In this document: in pieces, positions 54,461 to 63,437 of the stretch
Layout: every line of letters starts with the position of its first letter
Position numbering within the stretch: position 1 is the first letter of the stretch
Origin: Nocardioides glacieisoli
GTDB lineage: Bacteria > Actinomycetota > Actinomycetes > Propionibacteriales > Nocardioidaceae
Reading direction: 5' to 3'
Length of the DNA: 64,000 bases
Assembly: GCF_004137245.1 (NCBI RefSeq)
Contig: NZ_SDWS01000005.1
Coordinates: 124,001 to 188,000 of the forward strand
Made by a program: the position numbers and the translations under genes
Notes under the pieces: generated by a model
Told to the model about the DNA's origin: nothing
The model's input: only the letters and a program-made list of their open reading frames with translations
Database searches by the model: none

Positions 54461-55140
54461 GGCTGCCGCCGCGCCCGGTAGCCGATGCCGCGCACGGTCT
54501 CGACCGGACAGCGGTCGCCGAGCTTGGCCCGCAGCTGCGCCACGTGGACGTCGACGGTGCGGCTCGAGCCGTAGTCGGCCTGGCCCCAGGCGCGCGACAT
54601 CAGCTCGGCGCGGTCGAACACCCTGCCCGGGGTGGTCATCAGCACCTCCAGCAGGTTGAACTCGGTGGTCGTCAGGTGGCGGACCTTGCCGCCGACGGTC
54701 AGCGTCCGCGAGCCCGGGTCGAGGGCGAGGTCCCCGTGTCGGACCACCCGGGGCCCGACCGGTGCCCTGCTGCGCCGGATGATCGTCGTGACGCGTGCGA
54801 CCAGCTCGCGCGGCGAGAAGGGCTTGGTGACGTAGTCGTCGGCCCCGAGCTCGAGGCCCAGCACCCGATCGACCTCGTCGTCGCGGGCGGTGACGAAGAG
54901 GACGGGCGTCCAGTCGCCCGCGTCGCGCATCGCTCGGCAGACCTCGGTCCCCTCGCCGTCCGGCAGGCCTACGTCGAGCAGCACGGCTGCGGGACGCAGG
55001 CGGCGTACTGCTTCCAGAGCGTCGACGACCCGGGTCTCGACGTGCACGCCGAACCCGGCCGCGGTCAGGTAGCGGCGGACGAGGTCGCTGATCGCAGGCT
55101 CGTCCTCCACGACGACCACGAGTCCGCGCGACTGGTCCAC
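54457..55140 (-). CDS. OmpR/PhoB-family response regulator
   Basis: A 227-residue regulator: a receiver domain with E12/D13, phosphoacceptor D56 (LLDVGLPDG), T84 and K106, and a C-terminal winged helix (about 130-225) containing TTTEFNLLEVLMTTPGRVF, SSRTVDVHVAQLRAKL and VRGIGYR. The GTG at 55140 gives MDQSRGLVVVVEDE; the frame extends further upstream but with residues unlike the family. It pairs with the kinase downstream, its stop overlapping the kinase start. Confidence 0.94.
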   Translation of the reverse strand: MDQSRGLVVVVEDEPAISDLVRRYLTAAGFGVHVETRVVDALEAVRRLRPAAVLLDVGLPDGEGTEVCRAMRDAGDWTPVLFVTARDDEVDRVLGLELGADDYVTKPFSPRELVARVTTIIRRSRAPVGPRVVRHGDLALDPGSRTLTVGGKVRHLTTTEFNLLEVLMTTPGRVFDRAELMSRAWGQADYGSSRTVDVHVAQLRAKLGDRCPVETVRGIGYRARRQP

Positions 55141-55292
55141 GACCCGAACGCTAGTGGGCGCGAAGCCCCTCGACCGGGGGTCGCGCGTCGTCCTTACCGA
55201 ACCCGAACACGACGCTGACGCGATCGCCACCTGCGCCGAGGACTCTCGTCGTCAGCGCCGGCAGGGAGCCGGCACGGACGAAGGAGATCGAC

Positions 55293-55769
55293 ATGCCACT
55301 CATCCAGACCGCCGGGCTGTTCGCCGCGGGGCTCCTCACCACCTCCGGCCTCTTCACCGGTGCCGTGCCGGGCGCCGCCCCCGACGACGGACCGCGGGTC
55401 CCGTGCGGCGCCGTGTGGTCGCAGCTCCCCGAGGACCTGCAGGAGGACCTGCGGGCCGTCCGCGACCTGCCCGCCGGCGAGAAGGCCGCCGGGCTGCGCG
55501 AGATCCGTCGCGACGCGCTCGACGGTGACTACGGCAACCGCGTGCAGCGCTTCGCCGAGCGCCGCGACGAGCGCATCCGCGCCGTCCGGCGCGCGCTCCC
55601 CGAGGAGATGAAGGCCGATCTGCGTGCGGCCCGCAACCTCACGGGGGAGGCCCGGCTCGATGCCTACCGAGCGATCCGCTCCGGAGCGCTCGCCGGGGAG
55701 TACGGCGACCGCGTGCAGGAGGTCGCGGTGCAGGTCCAGGAGCGGCGCGAGGCCTGTCGGCCGTCGTGA
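55293..55769 (+). CDS. small exported protein with two helical repeats
   Basis: A 158-residue protein with a signal-like hydrophobic N-terminus (about 5-28) and two related helical units: residues 45-100, starting LPEDLQEDLRAVRDL, and 102-155, starting LPEEMKADLRAARNL. Each contains the shared block IR-x2-AL-x-G-x-YG-x-RVQ. One cysteine before (C38) and one after (C155) the repeats could pair. GAAGGAGAT precedes the ATG. It is divergent from the OmpR-type pair across 152 bases. No family recognised; a CpxP/Spy-like role is a guess from location and helical charge pattern. Confidence 0.72.
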   Translation: MPLIQTAGLFAAGLLTTSGLFTGAVPGAAPDDGPRVPCGAVWSQLPEDLQEDLRAVRDLPAGEKAAGLREIRRDALDGDYGNRVQRFAERRDERIRAVRRALPEEMKADLRAARNLTGEARLDAYRAIRSGALAGEYGDRVQEVAVQVQERREACRPS

Positions 55770-55802
55770 TCCGCGGCCGACGGGCTCACCTACGCTGGCC
55801 CC

Positions 55803-56615
55803 GTGCCAGCAGCCACCCGCATCGCCCTCATCTCGGACGTCCACGGCAACCTAACGGCGCTCGAGGCGGTGCTCGCCGACATCGACGCCCGCGGGATCAC
55901 GACCATCTTCAACCTCGGCGACTACGTCGGGAAGGGTCCTCGTGGGCGCGAGGTGGTCGACCTGTGCCGTGAGCGGTGCGAGGTGAACCTGCTCGGCAAC
56001 TGGGACGACTTCGTGCCCGACCCGGATCGCGACTTCGACAGCCCGGCCCTGCAGTGGTGGCTCGCCCAGCTCGGTCCCGGGCAGGGGGAGTGGCTGCGGT
56101 CGCTCCCGTTCAGCCACGACTTCCTCCTGTCGGGCCGGCGGGTGCGACTGTTCCACGCGAGCGAGGAGACGGTGCACCGGCGCGTGCGCTACGTACGCAC
56201 GCAGGACGAGTTCGAGGCGCTCTTCACCAACACGCCGGCCACCGGCTTCGACTCGCCCGAGCCCGACATGGTCGGCTACGGCGACACCCACGACCCGTTC
56301 TACGAGTGCCAGCTCCAGGGGCGTACCGCCTTCAACACCGGCGCGGTCGGGAACTGCATGGGAGACCCCACACCGCTCTACTGCATCCTCGAGGGCGTCC
56401 TCGGCTCCGCGGACCCGGCGCCGTGGGCGATCTCCTACGTCCGCGTTCCCTACGACGTCGAGGCCGAGCTCGCGGCGGCGCGCGACCTCGGGGTGCCGAA
56501 GTACGACGGCTACGAGCTCGAGCTGCGGCACGGCATCTACCGCGGGATGCTCGACGAGTGGAGGTCCGGGGAACCGCTGACCGGCTATCACGAGCGGGAG
56601 GCGGTGCGCGCATGA
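55803..56615 (+). CDS. calcineurin-like metallophosphoesterase (YfcE/MJ0936-like)
   Basis: A 270-residue phosphoesterase. Metal ligands are D12 and H14 in SDVHGN, D39 in LGDYVGKG, N65 in LLGNWDD, the histidine of LFHASEE and the histidine of GYGDTHDPF. The architecture fits the DNA/cyclic-nucleotide phosphodiesterase-like family whose members have GxH near the end. Substrate unknown. The GTG at 55803 is the first start. The stop overlaps the methyltransferase ATG (ATGA). Confidence 0.85.
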   Translation: MPAATRIALISDVHGNLTALEAVLADIDARGITTIFNLGDYVGKGPRGREVVDLCRERCEVNLLGNWDDFVPDPDRDFDSPALQWWLAQLGPGQGEWLRSLPFSHDFLLSGRRVRLFHASEETVHRRVRYVRTQDEFEALFTNTPATGFDSPEPDMVGYGDTHDPFYECQLQGRTAFNTGAVGNCMGDPTPLYCILEGVLGSADPAPWAISYVRVPYDVEAELAAARDLGVPKYDGYELELRHGIYRGMLDEWRSGEPLTGYHEREAVRA

Positions 56616-58099
56616 CGACCTCCGACCTGGACTTCACCGCCCCGCTGCGCGAGGCGCTCGTCGCCGCCGACTTCACCTATGACCGGGTGGCCGAGGCGAT
56701 CGGCGACGACGCGCACCGCGCGCTCGGTCGCAACGAGACCCTCCCCGCCCTGCGGCGTACGACGTCGGGCGGGCCCCTCGACACCCTGGTCCGGCTCTTC
56801 CTGCTGCAGACCCCGGTCGCGCGGGACGCCGCCGACCGGGCCCTGCCCGGACTCGTCGACCGGCTCTGCAACGCCGGCCTGCTCGAGCAGAGCGTCAGCG
56901 AGGTCGCCGCGCGGACCGACTGCCGGCCCTACGCGACGGAGGATCGCGACCTCTGGATCGTCTCCGACCTGACGCCCGGCCTGGACGGCGCACCGGTCGC
57001 CGTCGGCCCCGACCACGTCCTCGGCATCTCGAGCGCGTCGACGAGCCTGGCGCAGCTGACGATGCGCGAGCCCGTCGGCTCGGCGCTCGACCTCGGCACC
57101 GGCTGCGGCGTGCAGGCCCTCCACCTCGCCGGACACGCCGGCCGCGTCGTCGCCACCGACGTCAACAGCCGCGCGCTCTGGATGACCCGGCTCAACGCCG
57201 AGCTCAACGGCGCCGACGTCGACGTGCGGGACGGGTCGTTCTTCGAGCCGGTCGCGGGGGAGCGCTTCGACCTGATCGCGACCAACCCGCCCTTCGTGAT
57301 CTCGCCGGCCACCGGCGAACGGCTGGTCTACCGCGACTCCGGCCTGCCCGGCGACCGCGTCGTCGAGCACATCGTGCGCACCGGGCCCGACCACCTCACC
57401 GACGGCGGCTGGCTCCAGGTCCTGGCCAACTGGTCGATCGTCGAGGGCCGGCCGTGGGACGAGCGGCTCGGCTCGTGGCTGCGCGACGACTGCGACGCGC
57501 TGGTCGTGCAGCGCGAGACCCTGGACCCGTCGGCGTACGTCGAGCTGTGGCTCAAGGACTCCGGCCACCACGGGGGCCCGGACTACACGCGCCGCTACGA
57601 CACGTGGCTGTCGTGGTTCGAGGAGTCCGGGATCGAGGGCGTCGGCTTCGGGTGGATCAACATCCGCCTCGGAGGCATTGCCGATCACGCGGGAGGAGCG
57701 CACCAGCTCCTCGAGTGGCCGTACGACGTCGAGCAGCCCATCGGCCCCGCGATCCACGCCTGGGGCGGGGCGGTCTCCGACCTGCGCAGCCTCACCGACG
57801 ACCAGCTGCTCGAGACCACCCTCGTCGCCCGTGAGGACGTCCAGCAGGAGACGGTCGGCCGGCCCGGCGCCGAGGACCCGGAGGCGATCGTGCTCCGCCA
57901 GCAGCGCGGCTTCCGGCGGGCTCGCACGGCCGACACCCTGGAGGCAGCCTTCCTCGGCGCCTGCGACGGCGACCTCACCGTCGGCCGGTTGCTCGGCGCC
58001 CTCGCCGCGCTGCTCGAGCGGGACGCGGCGGAGCTGCGGACGACCTATCTCCCGGTGGTGCGCGAGCTCGTCGAGGAGGGGTTCCTCGAGGTCAGCTGA
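56612..58099 (+). CDS. class I methyltransferase with NPPF motif and extra N- and C-terminal domains
   Basis: A 495-residue protein. Residues 1-110 form a helical domain, and 140-330 a class I methyltransferase, with motif I ALDLGTGCGVQALHLA and motif IV IATNPPFVIS. The NPPF signature belongs to enzymes methylating nitrogen in RNA, DNA or glutamine (HemK/RsmC-like). Residues 400-495 form a further helical domain. Target unknown; the N- and C-terminal extensions are typical of an actinobacterial family found near topA. It overlaps the convergent gene at its 3' end by eight bases. Confidence 0.83.
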   Translation: MTTSDLDFTAPLREALVAADFTYDRVAEAIGDDAHRALGRNETLPALRRTTSGGPLDTLVRLFLLQTPVARDAADRALPGLVDRLCNAGLLEQSVSEVAARTDCRPYATEDRDLWIVSDLTPGLDGAPVAVGPDHVLGISSASTSLAQLTMREPVGSALDLGTGCGVQALHLAGHAGRVVATDVNSRALWMTRLNAELNGADVDVRDGSFFEPVAGERFDLIATNPPFVISPATGERLVYRDSGLPGDRVVEHIVRTGPDHLTDGGWLQVLANWSIVEGRPWDERLGSWLRDDCDALVVQRETLDPSAYVELWLKDSGHHGGPDYTRRYDTWLSWFEESGIEGVGFGWINIRLGGIADHAGGAHQLLEWPYDVEQPIGPAIHAWGGAVSDLRSLTDDQLLETTLVAREDVQQETVGRPGAEDPEAIVLRQQRGFRRARTADTLEAAFLGACDGDLTVGRLLGALAALLERDAAELRTTYLPVVRELVEEGFLEVS

Positions 58100-58877
58100 C
58101 CTCGGAGGGAGCCCGGGCCTCCTCCGCGAGCGACCGGTCCCGCAGCTCGACGAGGTCGCGTCGCACCGAGGCGGAGAGCAGCTCGACCCGCCCCACCGCC
58201 GTGAGCGCGGGGGCGCCGGACGACCAGGGCCGGGCGCTGACCCAGCCGAGGCGACGCACGTGCCCGAGGACCTGGGTGCCGCACGCGTTGAGCGACGTCG
58301 TGCCGAGGTGGTCGGCGATCCGCACCTGCGTCACCGGGCCCTCGGGGCCGATGGCCGCGTTGGCCTTCCCGACCACCCACGCCACCCCGGCCGCGAGCCG
58401 CGCGGGCGTCATCCGCTCGGCGAGCTCGGGGTAGCGCTCGCGCGCCAGCAGCAGGCACTCGCGCAGCGGCGCAGCCAGCTCGGGGGCGAGCATCGACTCG
58501 CGCAGGTCGGTCAGCAGCTCGTCGGCGACCAGCCACGGCTCGTCCGCGACCGGATCGAGGTGGTCGCCGAGTCGCGGCAGCGCGACCGGCGATCCGGTCA
58601 TCGCGAGCAGCTCGTCCCGGCTGCCGGCCACGCAGTCGAGCCAGTGGAGGGCCTGCACGTGCCGGGGCAGCGGCGGTGGGCTCTGCACCACCTGCGGCCG
58701 GGCGGCTTCGTCGTGGCGGCGCGCCACGTCGGCGTACGCACTGTCCTCCACGCGCTCGCTCCAGGCGTCGACGAGTCGTCCGTCGACGAAGACGAGGTGG
58801 CTGACCCGCCCGCCCTCGTCCAGCCTCTCGCGGGGCGTGTGCCAGAGCAGGTCGTCGTGGTAGCGGTGGTCGAACAT
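58092..58877 (-). CDS. conserved protein of unknown function with putative HTH segment
   Basis: A 261-residue soluble protein. The C-terminal part contains PVTQVRIADHLGTTSLNACG, which looks like a helix-turn-helix; the rest is mostly helical, with no catalytic motif I recognise. The ATG at 58877 follows GGAGGA with a 5-base gap, much better than the ATG at 58889. It lies between the methyltransferase (convergent, 8-base overlap) and topA (divergent). Confidence 0.68.
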   Translation of the reverse strand: MFDHRYHDDLLWHTPRERLDEGGRVSHLVFVDGRLVDAWSERVEDSAYADVARRHDEAARPQVVQSPPPLPRHVQALHWLDCVAGSRDELLAMTGSPVALPRLGDHLDPVADEPWLVADELLTDLRESMLAPELAAPLRECLLLARERYPELAERMTPARLAAGVAWVVGKANAAIGPEGPVTQVRIADHLGTTSLNACGTQVLGHVRRLGWVSARPWSSGAPALTAVGRVELLSASVRRDLVELRDRSLAEEARAPSEVS

Positions 58878-58953
58878 CTCATCCTCCATGTGACGGGAAA
58901 GGGGTCGGTGTCCCACCACGGTCGGCAGCCCCACCGACAGCTTCCGGGCGCTC

Positions 58954-59065
58954 TCCACAGGTGCCGGGAGCGGACCGTCCGTCCACAGGGGGCTGGGGCC
59001 GAGGTGGCCCGGTCCAGACCGGGGTCGGTGACGAGGTGGACGAAGTCCACGCGAGGCCCTGTGGA
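58954..59065. promoter_or_regulatory. three TCCACAGG repeats (DnaA-box-like) before topA
   Basis: Copies at 58954-58961 (+), 58982-58989 (+, 28 bases on) and 59058-59065 (minus orientation) in the 274-base region between the unknown gene and topA. The first two fit the mycobacterial DnaA-box consensus. The region must also carry the topA promoter. Confidence 0.5.
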
Positions 59066-59151
59066 CGCCGCGGCGTGGCGAAAAACCGATCGGGCGCTAC
59101 GGTGGCCGCGCCGAGCAACACTCGGCACGCATCAAGAGGGAGCAATCTGAA

Positions 59152-61857
59152 GTGGCAAAGCTCGTCATCGTCGAGTCCCCGGCCAAGGCCCGCACCATCG
59201 GCGGCTACCTGGGCAAGGACTACGTCGTCGAGTCCTCGATCGGGCACATCCGCGACCTGCCGAACAACGCGGCGGACACCCCGGCGAAGATCAAGGACAA
59301 GCCGTGGGGCCGCCTCGCTGTCGACGTCGACAACGGGTTCGAGCCCTACTACGTCGTGCCGCGCGACAAGAAGAGCCACATCGCCAAGCTGAAGAAGCTG
59401 GTGAAGGACGCCGACGCCCTCTACCTCGCCACCGATGAGGACCGCGAGGGCGAGGCCATCGCGTGGCACCTCCTCGACGAGCTCAAGCCGCCGAAGGGCC
59501 TTCCGGTCCACCGGATGGTCTTCCACGAGATCACCAAGGCCGCGATCCTGGCCGCGGTCGAGAACCCCCGCGACATCAACGACGACCTCGTCGAGGCCCA
59601 GGAGGCGCGTCGCATCCTCGACCGCCTCTACGGCTACGAGGTCTCGCCGGTGCTGTGGAAGAAGGTCATGTCCGGGCTGTCCGCCGGCCGTGTCCAGTCC
59701 GTCGCGACCCGCCTGGTCGTCGACAAGGAGCGCGAGCGGATGAAGTTCCGCGTCGCCTCCTACTGGGACATCGACGCCACCTTCGACGCCGGCTCCGGCC
59801 ACGACCCGCGGATGTTCCCCGCCAAGCTCTACAGCGTCGACGGCGTCCGCGTCGCCCGTGGCTCCGACTTCGACAACACCGGCGTGCCCAAGGGCAAGGG
59901 TGAGCGCGTCCACCTCTCCCGCGCCGACGCCGAGACGCTGGCCACCGGCCTCGCCGACACGACGTACGACGTCCGCTCGGTCGAGTCCAAGCCCTACCGC
60001 CGCTCTCCCTACGCCCCCTTCCGCACCACCACGCTGCAGCAGGAGGCCAGCCGCAAGCTCGGGATGAGCGCCAGCGTGACGATGTCGGTCGCGCAGCGGC
60101 TCTACGAGAACGGCTTCATCACCTACATGCGCACCGACTCCACGACGCTCTCGGGCGGAGCGGTCGGCGCGGCACGCGACCAGGTGCGGGAGCTGTACGG
60201 CGCGGAGTACCTGCCCGACTCGCCGCGGACCTACGCCTCCAAGGTGAAGAACGCCCAGGAGGCGCACGAGGCGATCCGTCCCGCCGGCGAGTCGTTCCGT
60301 ACGCCTGCCCAGACCGGGCTGTCGGGCGAGCAGTTCCGCCTCTACGAGCTGATCTGGATGCGCACCGTCGCCTCGCAGATGAAGGACGCGGTCGGCAACT
60401 CGGTGACGATCCGCATCGGCGGCGCCGCGAGCGACGGCCGCGACGCGGTCTTCAGCGCCAGTGGTCGCACGATCACGTTCCACGGCTTCCTCAAGGCCTA
60501 CGTCGAGGACATCGACGACGCCTCGAAGCGCAAGGACGACGCCGAGACCCGGCTGCCCAACCTCACCGAGGGTGCTGCGGTGACGGCGGCGACGCTGAGC
60601 CCCGAGGGCCACGAGACGAAGCCCCCCTCGCGCTACACCGAGGCGACGCTCATCAAGGAGCTCGAGGACCGCGAGATCGGTCGCCCGTCGACGTACGCCT
60701 CGATCATCGGCACCATCCTCAACCGCGGCTACGTCTACAAGAAGGGCACCGCGCTGGTGCCGGCGTGGCTGGCGTTCTCGGTGATCCGGCTGCTCGAGGA
60801 GCACTTCCCGCGGCAGGTGTCCTACGAGTTCACCGCCTCGATGGAGGACGTGCTCGACGAGATCGCCGGCGGTCGCAAGGACCGCGCGACCGAGCTCGGC
60901 GAGTTCTACTACGGCGCCGGCGACGTCGTCGGGCTCAAGACGCTCGTCACCGACCTCGGCGAGATCGACGCCAAGGAGATGGCGACCTTCCCGATCGGTG
61001 AGGGCATCGACCTGCGCGTCGGTCGCTACGGGCCCTACGTCGAGGGGCCGCCGTCCGAGGACGGCGACGGCGCCCCGGTCAGGGCCAACGTCCCCGATGA
61101 CCTTCCGCCCGACGAGCTCACCGTCGCGAAGGCCAAGGAGCTGCTGGCCAACCCGGCCGGCGAGGAGCAGGTCGTCGGCAACCACCCCGACACGGGCCTG
61201 CAGATCGTCGCGAAGAACGGCCGCTTCGGCCCCTACGTCACCGAGGTCCTGCCCGAGGACGCGCCCAAGAGCGCCAAGCCGCGCACCGGCTCGCTCTTCA
61301 AGTCGATGACGCTCGACACCGTCTCCCTCGAGGAGGCCGTCAAGCTGCTCGACCTGCCGCGCGTCGTCGGCACCGACGAGGACGGCACCGAGATCACAGC
61401 GCAGAACGGTCGCTACGGGCCCTACCTCAAGAAGGGCACCGACTCGCGCTCGCTCACCAGCGAGGACCAGATCTTCGACATCACGCTCGACCAGGCCAAG
61501 GCGATCTACGCCCAGCCCAAGCAGCGCGGCCGCGGCGCGGCCACCCCGCCGCTCAAGGAGCTCGGCAACGACCCCGTCTCCGGCCAGCCGGTGATCGTGA
61601 AGGCGGGCCGCTTCGGCGAGTACGTCACCGACGGCGAGTACAACGCCACCCTCCGCAAGGACGACACGGTCGAGTCGATCACCCTCGAGCGGGCGGCCGA
61701 GCTGCTCGCCGAGCGACGCGAGCGCGGTCCGGCGAAGAAGGCGGCCAAGAAGGGCGCGAAGAAGGCGCCCGCCAAGAAGGCTGCGGCGAAGAAGACGGCC
61801 GCCAAGAAGACCGCTGCGAAGAAGACGACGAAGAAGGCTGCCGCCAAGAAGGCCTGA
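59152..61857 (+). CDS. topA: DNA topoisomerase I
   Basis: A 901-residue type IA topoisomerase that relaxes negative supercoils. The Toprim domain (1-120) has VIVESPAKA and the acidic triad in DEDREGEAIAW; the active-site tyrosine is in GFITYMRTDST. C-terminal domains with repeated GRYGPY-type segments replace zinc ribbons, as in mycobacteria. The final 45 residues are a lysine-alanine tail that aids processivity in actinobacterial TopA. Length is close to that of Rv3646c (934). The GTG at 59152 gives MAKLVIVESP. Confidence 0.98.
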   Translation: MAKLVIVESPAKARTIGGYLGKDYVVESSIGHIRDLPNNAADTPAKIKDKPWGRLAVDVDNGFEPYYVVPRDKKSHIAKLKKLVKDADALYLATDEDREGEAIAWHLLDELKPPKGLPVHRMVFHEITKAAILAAVENPRDINDDLVEAQEARRILDRLYGYEVSPVLWKKVMSGLSAGRVQSVATRLVVDKERERMKFRVASYWDIDATFDAGSGHDPRMFPAKLYSVDGVRVARGSDFDNTGVPKGKGERVHLSRADAETLATGLADTTYDVRSVESKPYRRSPYAPFRTTTLQQEASRKLGMSASVTMSVAQRLYENGFITYMRTDSTTLSGGAVGAARDQVRELYGAEYLPDSPRTYASKVKNAQEAHEAIRPAGESFRTPAQTGLSGEQFRLYELIWMRTVASQMKDAVGNSVTIRIGGAASDGRDAVFSASGRTITFHGFLKAYVEDIDDASKRKDDAETRLPNLTEGAAVTAATLSPEGHETKPPSRYTEATLIKELEDREIGRPSTYASIIGTILNRGYVYKKGTALVPAWLAFSVIRLLEEHFPRQVSYEFTASMEDVLDEIAGGRKDRATELGEFYYGAGDVVGLKTLVTDLGEIDAKEMATFPIGEGIDLRVGRYGPYVEGPPSEDGDGAPVRANVPDDLPPDELTVAKAKELLANPAGEEQVVGNHPDTGLQIVAKNGRFGPYVTEVLPEDAPKSAKPRTGSLFKSMTLDTVSLEEAVKLLDLPRVVGTDEDGTEITAQNGRYGPYLKKGTDSRSLTSEDQIFDITLDQAKAIYAQPKQRGRGAATPPLKELGNDPVSGQPVIVKAGRFGEYVTDGEYNATLRKDDTVESITLERAAELLAERRERGPAKKAAKKGAKKAPAKKAAAKKTAAKKTAAKKTTKKAAAKKA

Positions 61858-61887
61858 GGCCCTACTCTCCTCGCACGGGGGTGAGGC

Positions 61888-62589
61888 ATGGCAGTGGAGA
61901 CGGCGCCTGCGCCGACGGCGTACGACGAGTGGCGCGACCGCCGCTGGCGCCTGACCGTCCTCGTGTTCGTCGGCCTGTGGCTCGCGACGGCCGTGGCGCT
62001 CGGCCTGACCGGCGAGAAGCGCTCGGACCTCAACCAGCTGTCGGCCTCCATCAGTGACGGCTCGGTGACGCAGGTGGAGATCGTCAGCGCCCCACGCGAC
62101 TCGTGGCGAGGTCGTACGACGGTCATGCTGCGGTGGCGCGGGAGCTGGCTGGACCGGTTCGCGGAGGTGCAGGTCGACGGCCGGCGCACGCCCGGGACGT
62201 TCGACGGCGGCAACGGCATCGTCGGCGATCCGGTGAAGTACCTCCAGGCCGGTGCCTTCCCGCAGGAGCTGGACATCACGTACGTCGACCACCCCAGCCA
62301 TCAGGAGTGGCGCGGGTGGCGGGCCCCGCACTGGGTGGGGTGGCTCGGCGTCGCTACCTGGTTCGGCACCGTGCTGCTCGCGGGGAACGGGCCTGAGCCT
62401 TGGCGGGCGACGAAGTGGGCCTGGACGTGGCTGACGCTGTGGGGCGGTCCGCTCGGCTGCCTCGCCTGCTTCCTCCTCGGCGGCCCGCTCGGGTTGGGGC
62501 GCCCGAGGGACCTCGGTCGGCGCCTCACCGGCGGCTGGGCCTTCCTGATCGGCGTGGTCTTCCTCGGCGGGAGCAGTTCCGGCACCTGA
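61888..62589 (+). CDS. membrane protein of unknown function
   Basis: A 233-residue protein with one helix near 22-41, an extracytoplasmic region of about 110 residues and three helices at 148-166, 174-200 and 214-230. No family recognised. It starts 30 bases after topA and is followed by a 209-base gap with inverted repeats (12 pairs, 62591-62602 with 62659-62670) before tmk. Confidence 0.7.
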   Translation: MAVETAPAPTAYDEWRDRRWRLTVLVFVGLWLATAVALGLTGEKRSDLNQLSASISDGSVTQVEIVSAPRDSWRGRTTVMLRWRGSWLDRFAEVQVDGRRTPGTFDGGNGIVGDPVKYLQAGAFPQELDITYVDHPSHQEWRGWRAPHWVGWLGVATWFGTVLLAGNGPEPWRATKWAWTWLTLWGGPLGCLACFLLGGPLGLGRPRDLGRRLTGGWAFLIGVVFLGGSSSGT

Positions 62590-62798
62590 GCCGGCGGACG
62601 GACCGAACGGACGCGCGGCCCGCGCCCGCACGCGTACGCCGCCTGGCCGGGGGCACGTTCCGTCCGCCGGCAGACGCGCGGACCGAACCCACGGGCGCGG
62701 CCGACGCCCACGCGTGGAGCGGCGGCGCCGGACGACTTCTGTCCGCGCGCCTACGAGGCCCGCGTCCGGTGTGGGCGCCCGCCCGTAGGGTGTCCGTC

Positions 62799-63437
62799 GT
62801 GAGCGCCGGAGTCTTCTCAGAGCACGGACTCTTCGTCTGCTTCGAGGGGGGCGACGGGGCCGGCAAGTCCACCCAGTCGCGGTTGCTGCGCGACTGGCTG
62901 GTCGAACGGGGCAGGACCGTGCTGCTGACCTTCGAGCCGGGCGACACCGAGGTCGGCAAGGAGATGCGCCGCATCGTGCTCGACCCGGCGACCGGCCACC
63001 TGTCCGACCGCACGGAGGCGCTGCTCTACATCGCCGACAAGGCCGAGCACGTCGACCACGTCGTGCTCCCGGCCCTCGCCCGCGGCGAGGTCGTGATCAC
63101 CGACCGCTACGTCGACTCGACGCTGGCCTACCAGGGTGCCGGCCGGACGCTCGACGTCGGCGAGGTGGAGGCCGTCGCCCGCTGGGCCACGGCCGACCTG
63201 CGCCCGCACCTCACCGTCGTGCTCGACCTGGCGCCGGAGGCCGGGCTCGGCCGCTTCGACGGGCGCGACCGCATCGAGGGACAGTCGCTGGAGTTCCACC
63301 AGCGGGTGCGCCAGGGCTTCCTCGACCTCGCGGCCGCCGACCCCGACCACTACGCCGTCCTCGACGCCCGCGCGCCGATCGACGAGCTCGCCACCGCCAT
63401 CCGTGCCCGCGTCGCGCCGCTGCTGGAGGGCCGGTGA
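62799..63437 (+). CDS. tmk: thymidylate kinase
   Basis: A 212-residue dTMP kinase for dTTP synthesis. The P-loop is EGGDGAGKSTQS (about 16-27), the DRY motif lies in VITDRYVDSTLAYQG, and the lid region follows RFDGRDRIEGQS. The arginine of the LID rather than the P-loop marks the Gram-positive type. The GTG at 62799 gives MSAGVFSEHGLFV; a GTG nine bases upstream is possible. The stop overlaps the holB start (GTGA). Confidence 0.96.
   Translation: MSAGVFSEHGLFVCFEGGDGAGKSTQSRLLRDWLVERGRTVLLTFEPGDTEVGKEMRRIVLDPATGHLSDRTEALLYIADKAEHVDHVVLPALARGEVVITDRYVDSTLAYQGAGRTLDVGEVEAVARWATADLRPHLTVVLDLAPEAGLGRFDGRDRIEGQSLEFHQRVRQGFLDLAAADPDHYAVLDARAPIDELATAIRARVAPLLEGR

Noticed and set aside
61720-61857. 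Short repeated DNA at the end of topA as a CRISPR-like or satellite repeat
   Set aside because: The repetition is codon-level (lysine and alanine codons of the TopA tail) with no spacers.
58879-62631. Open frame of 1250 codons on the minus strand across topA
   Set aside because: Antisense to a certain gene; its composition (arginine, valine, glycine and aspartate runs) is what the reverse complement of high-GC codons gives, with no domain or ribosome-binding site.
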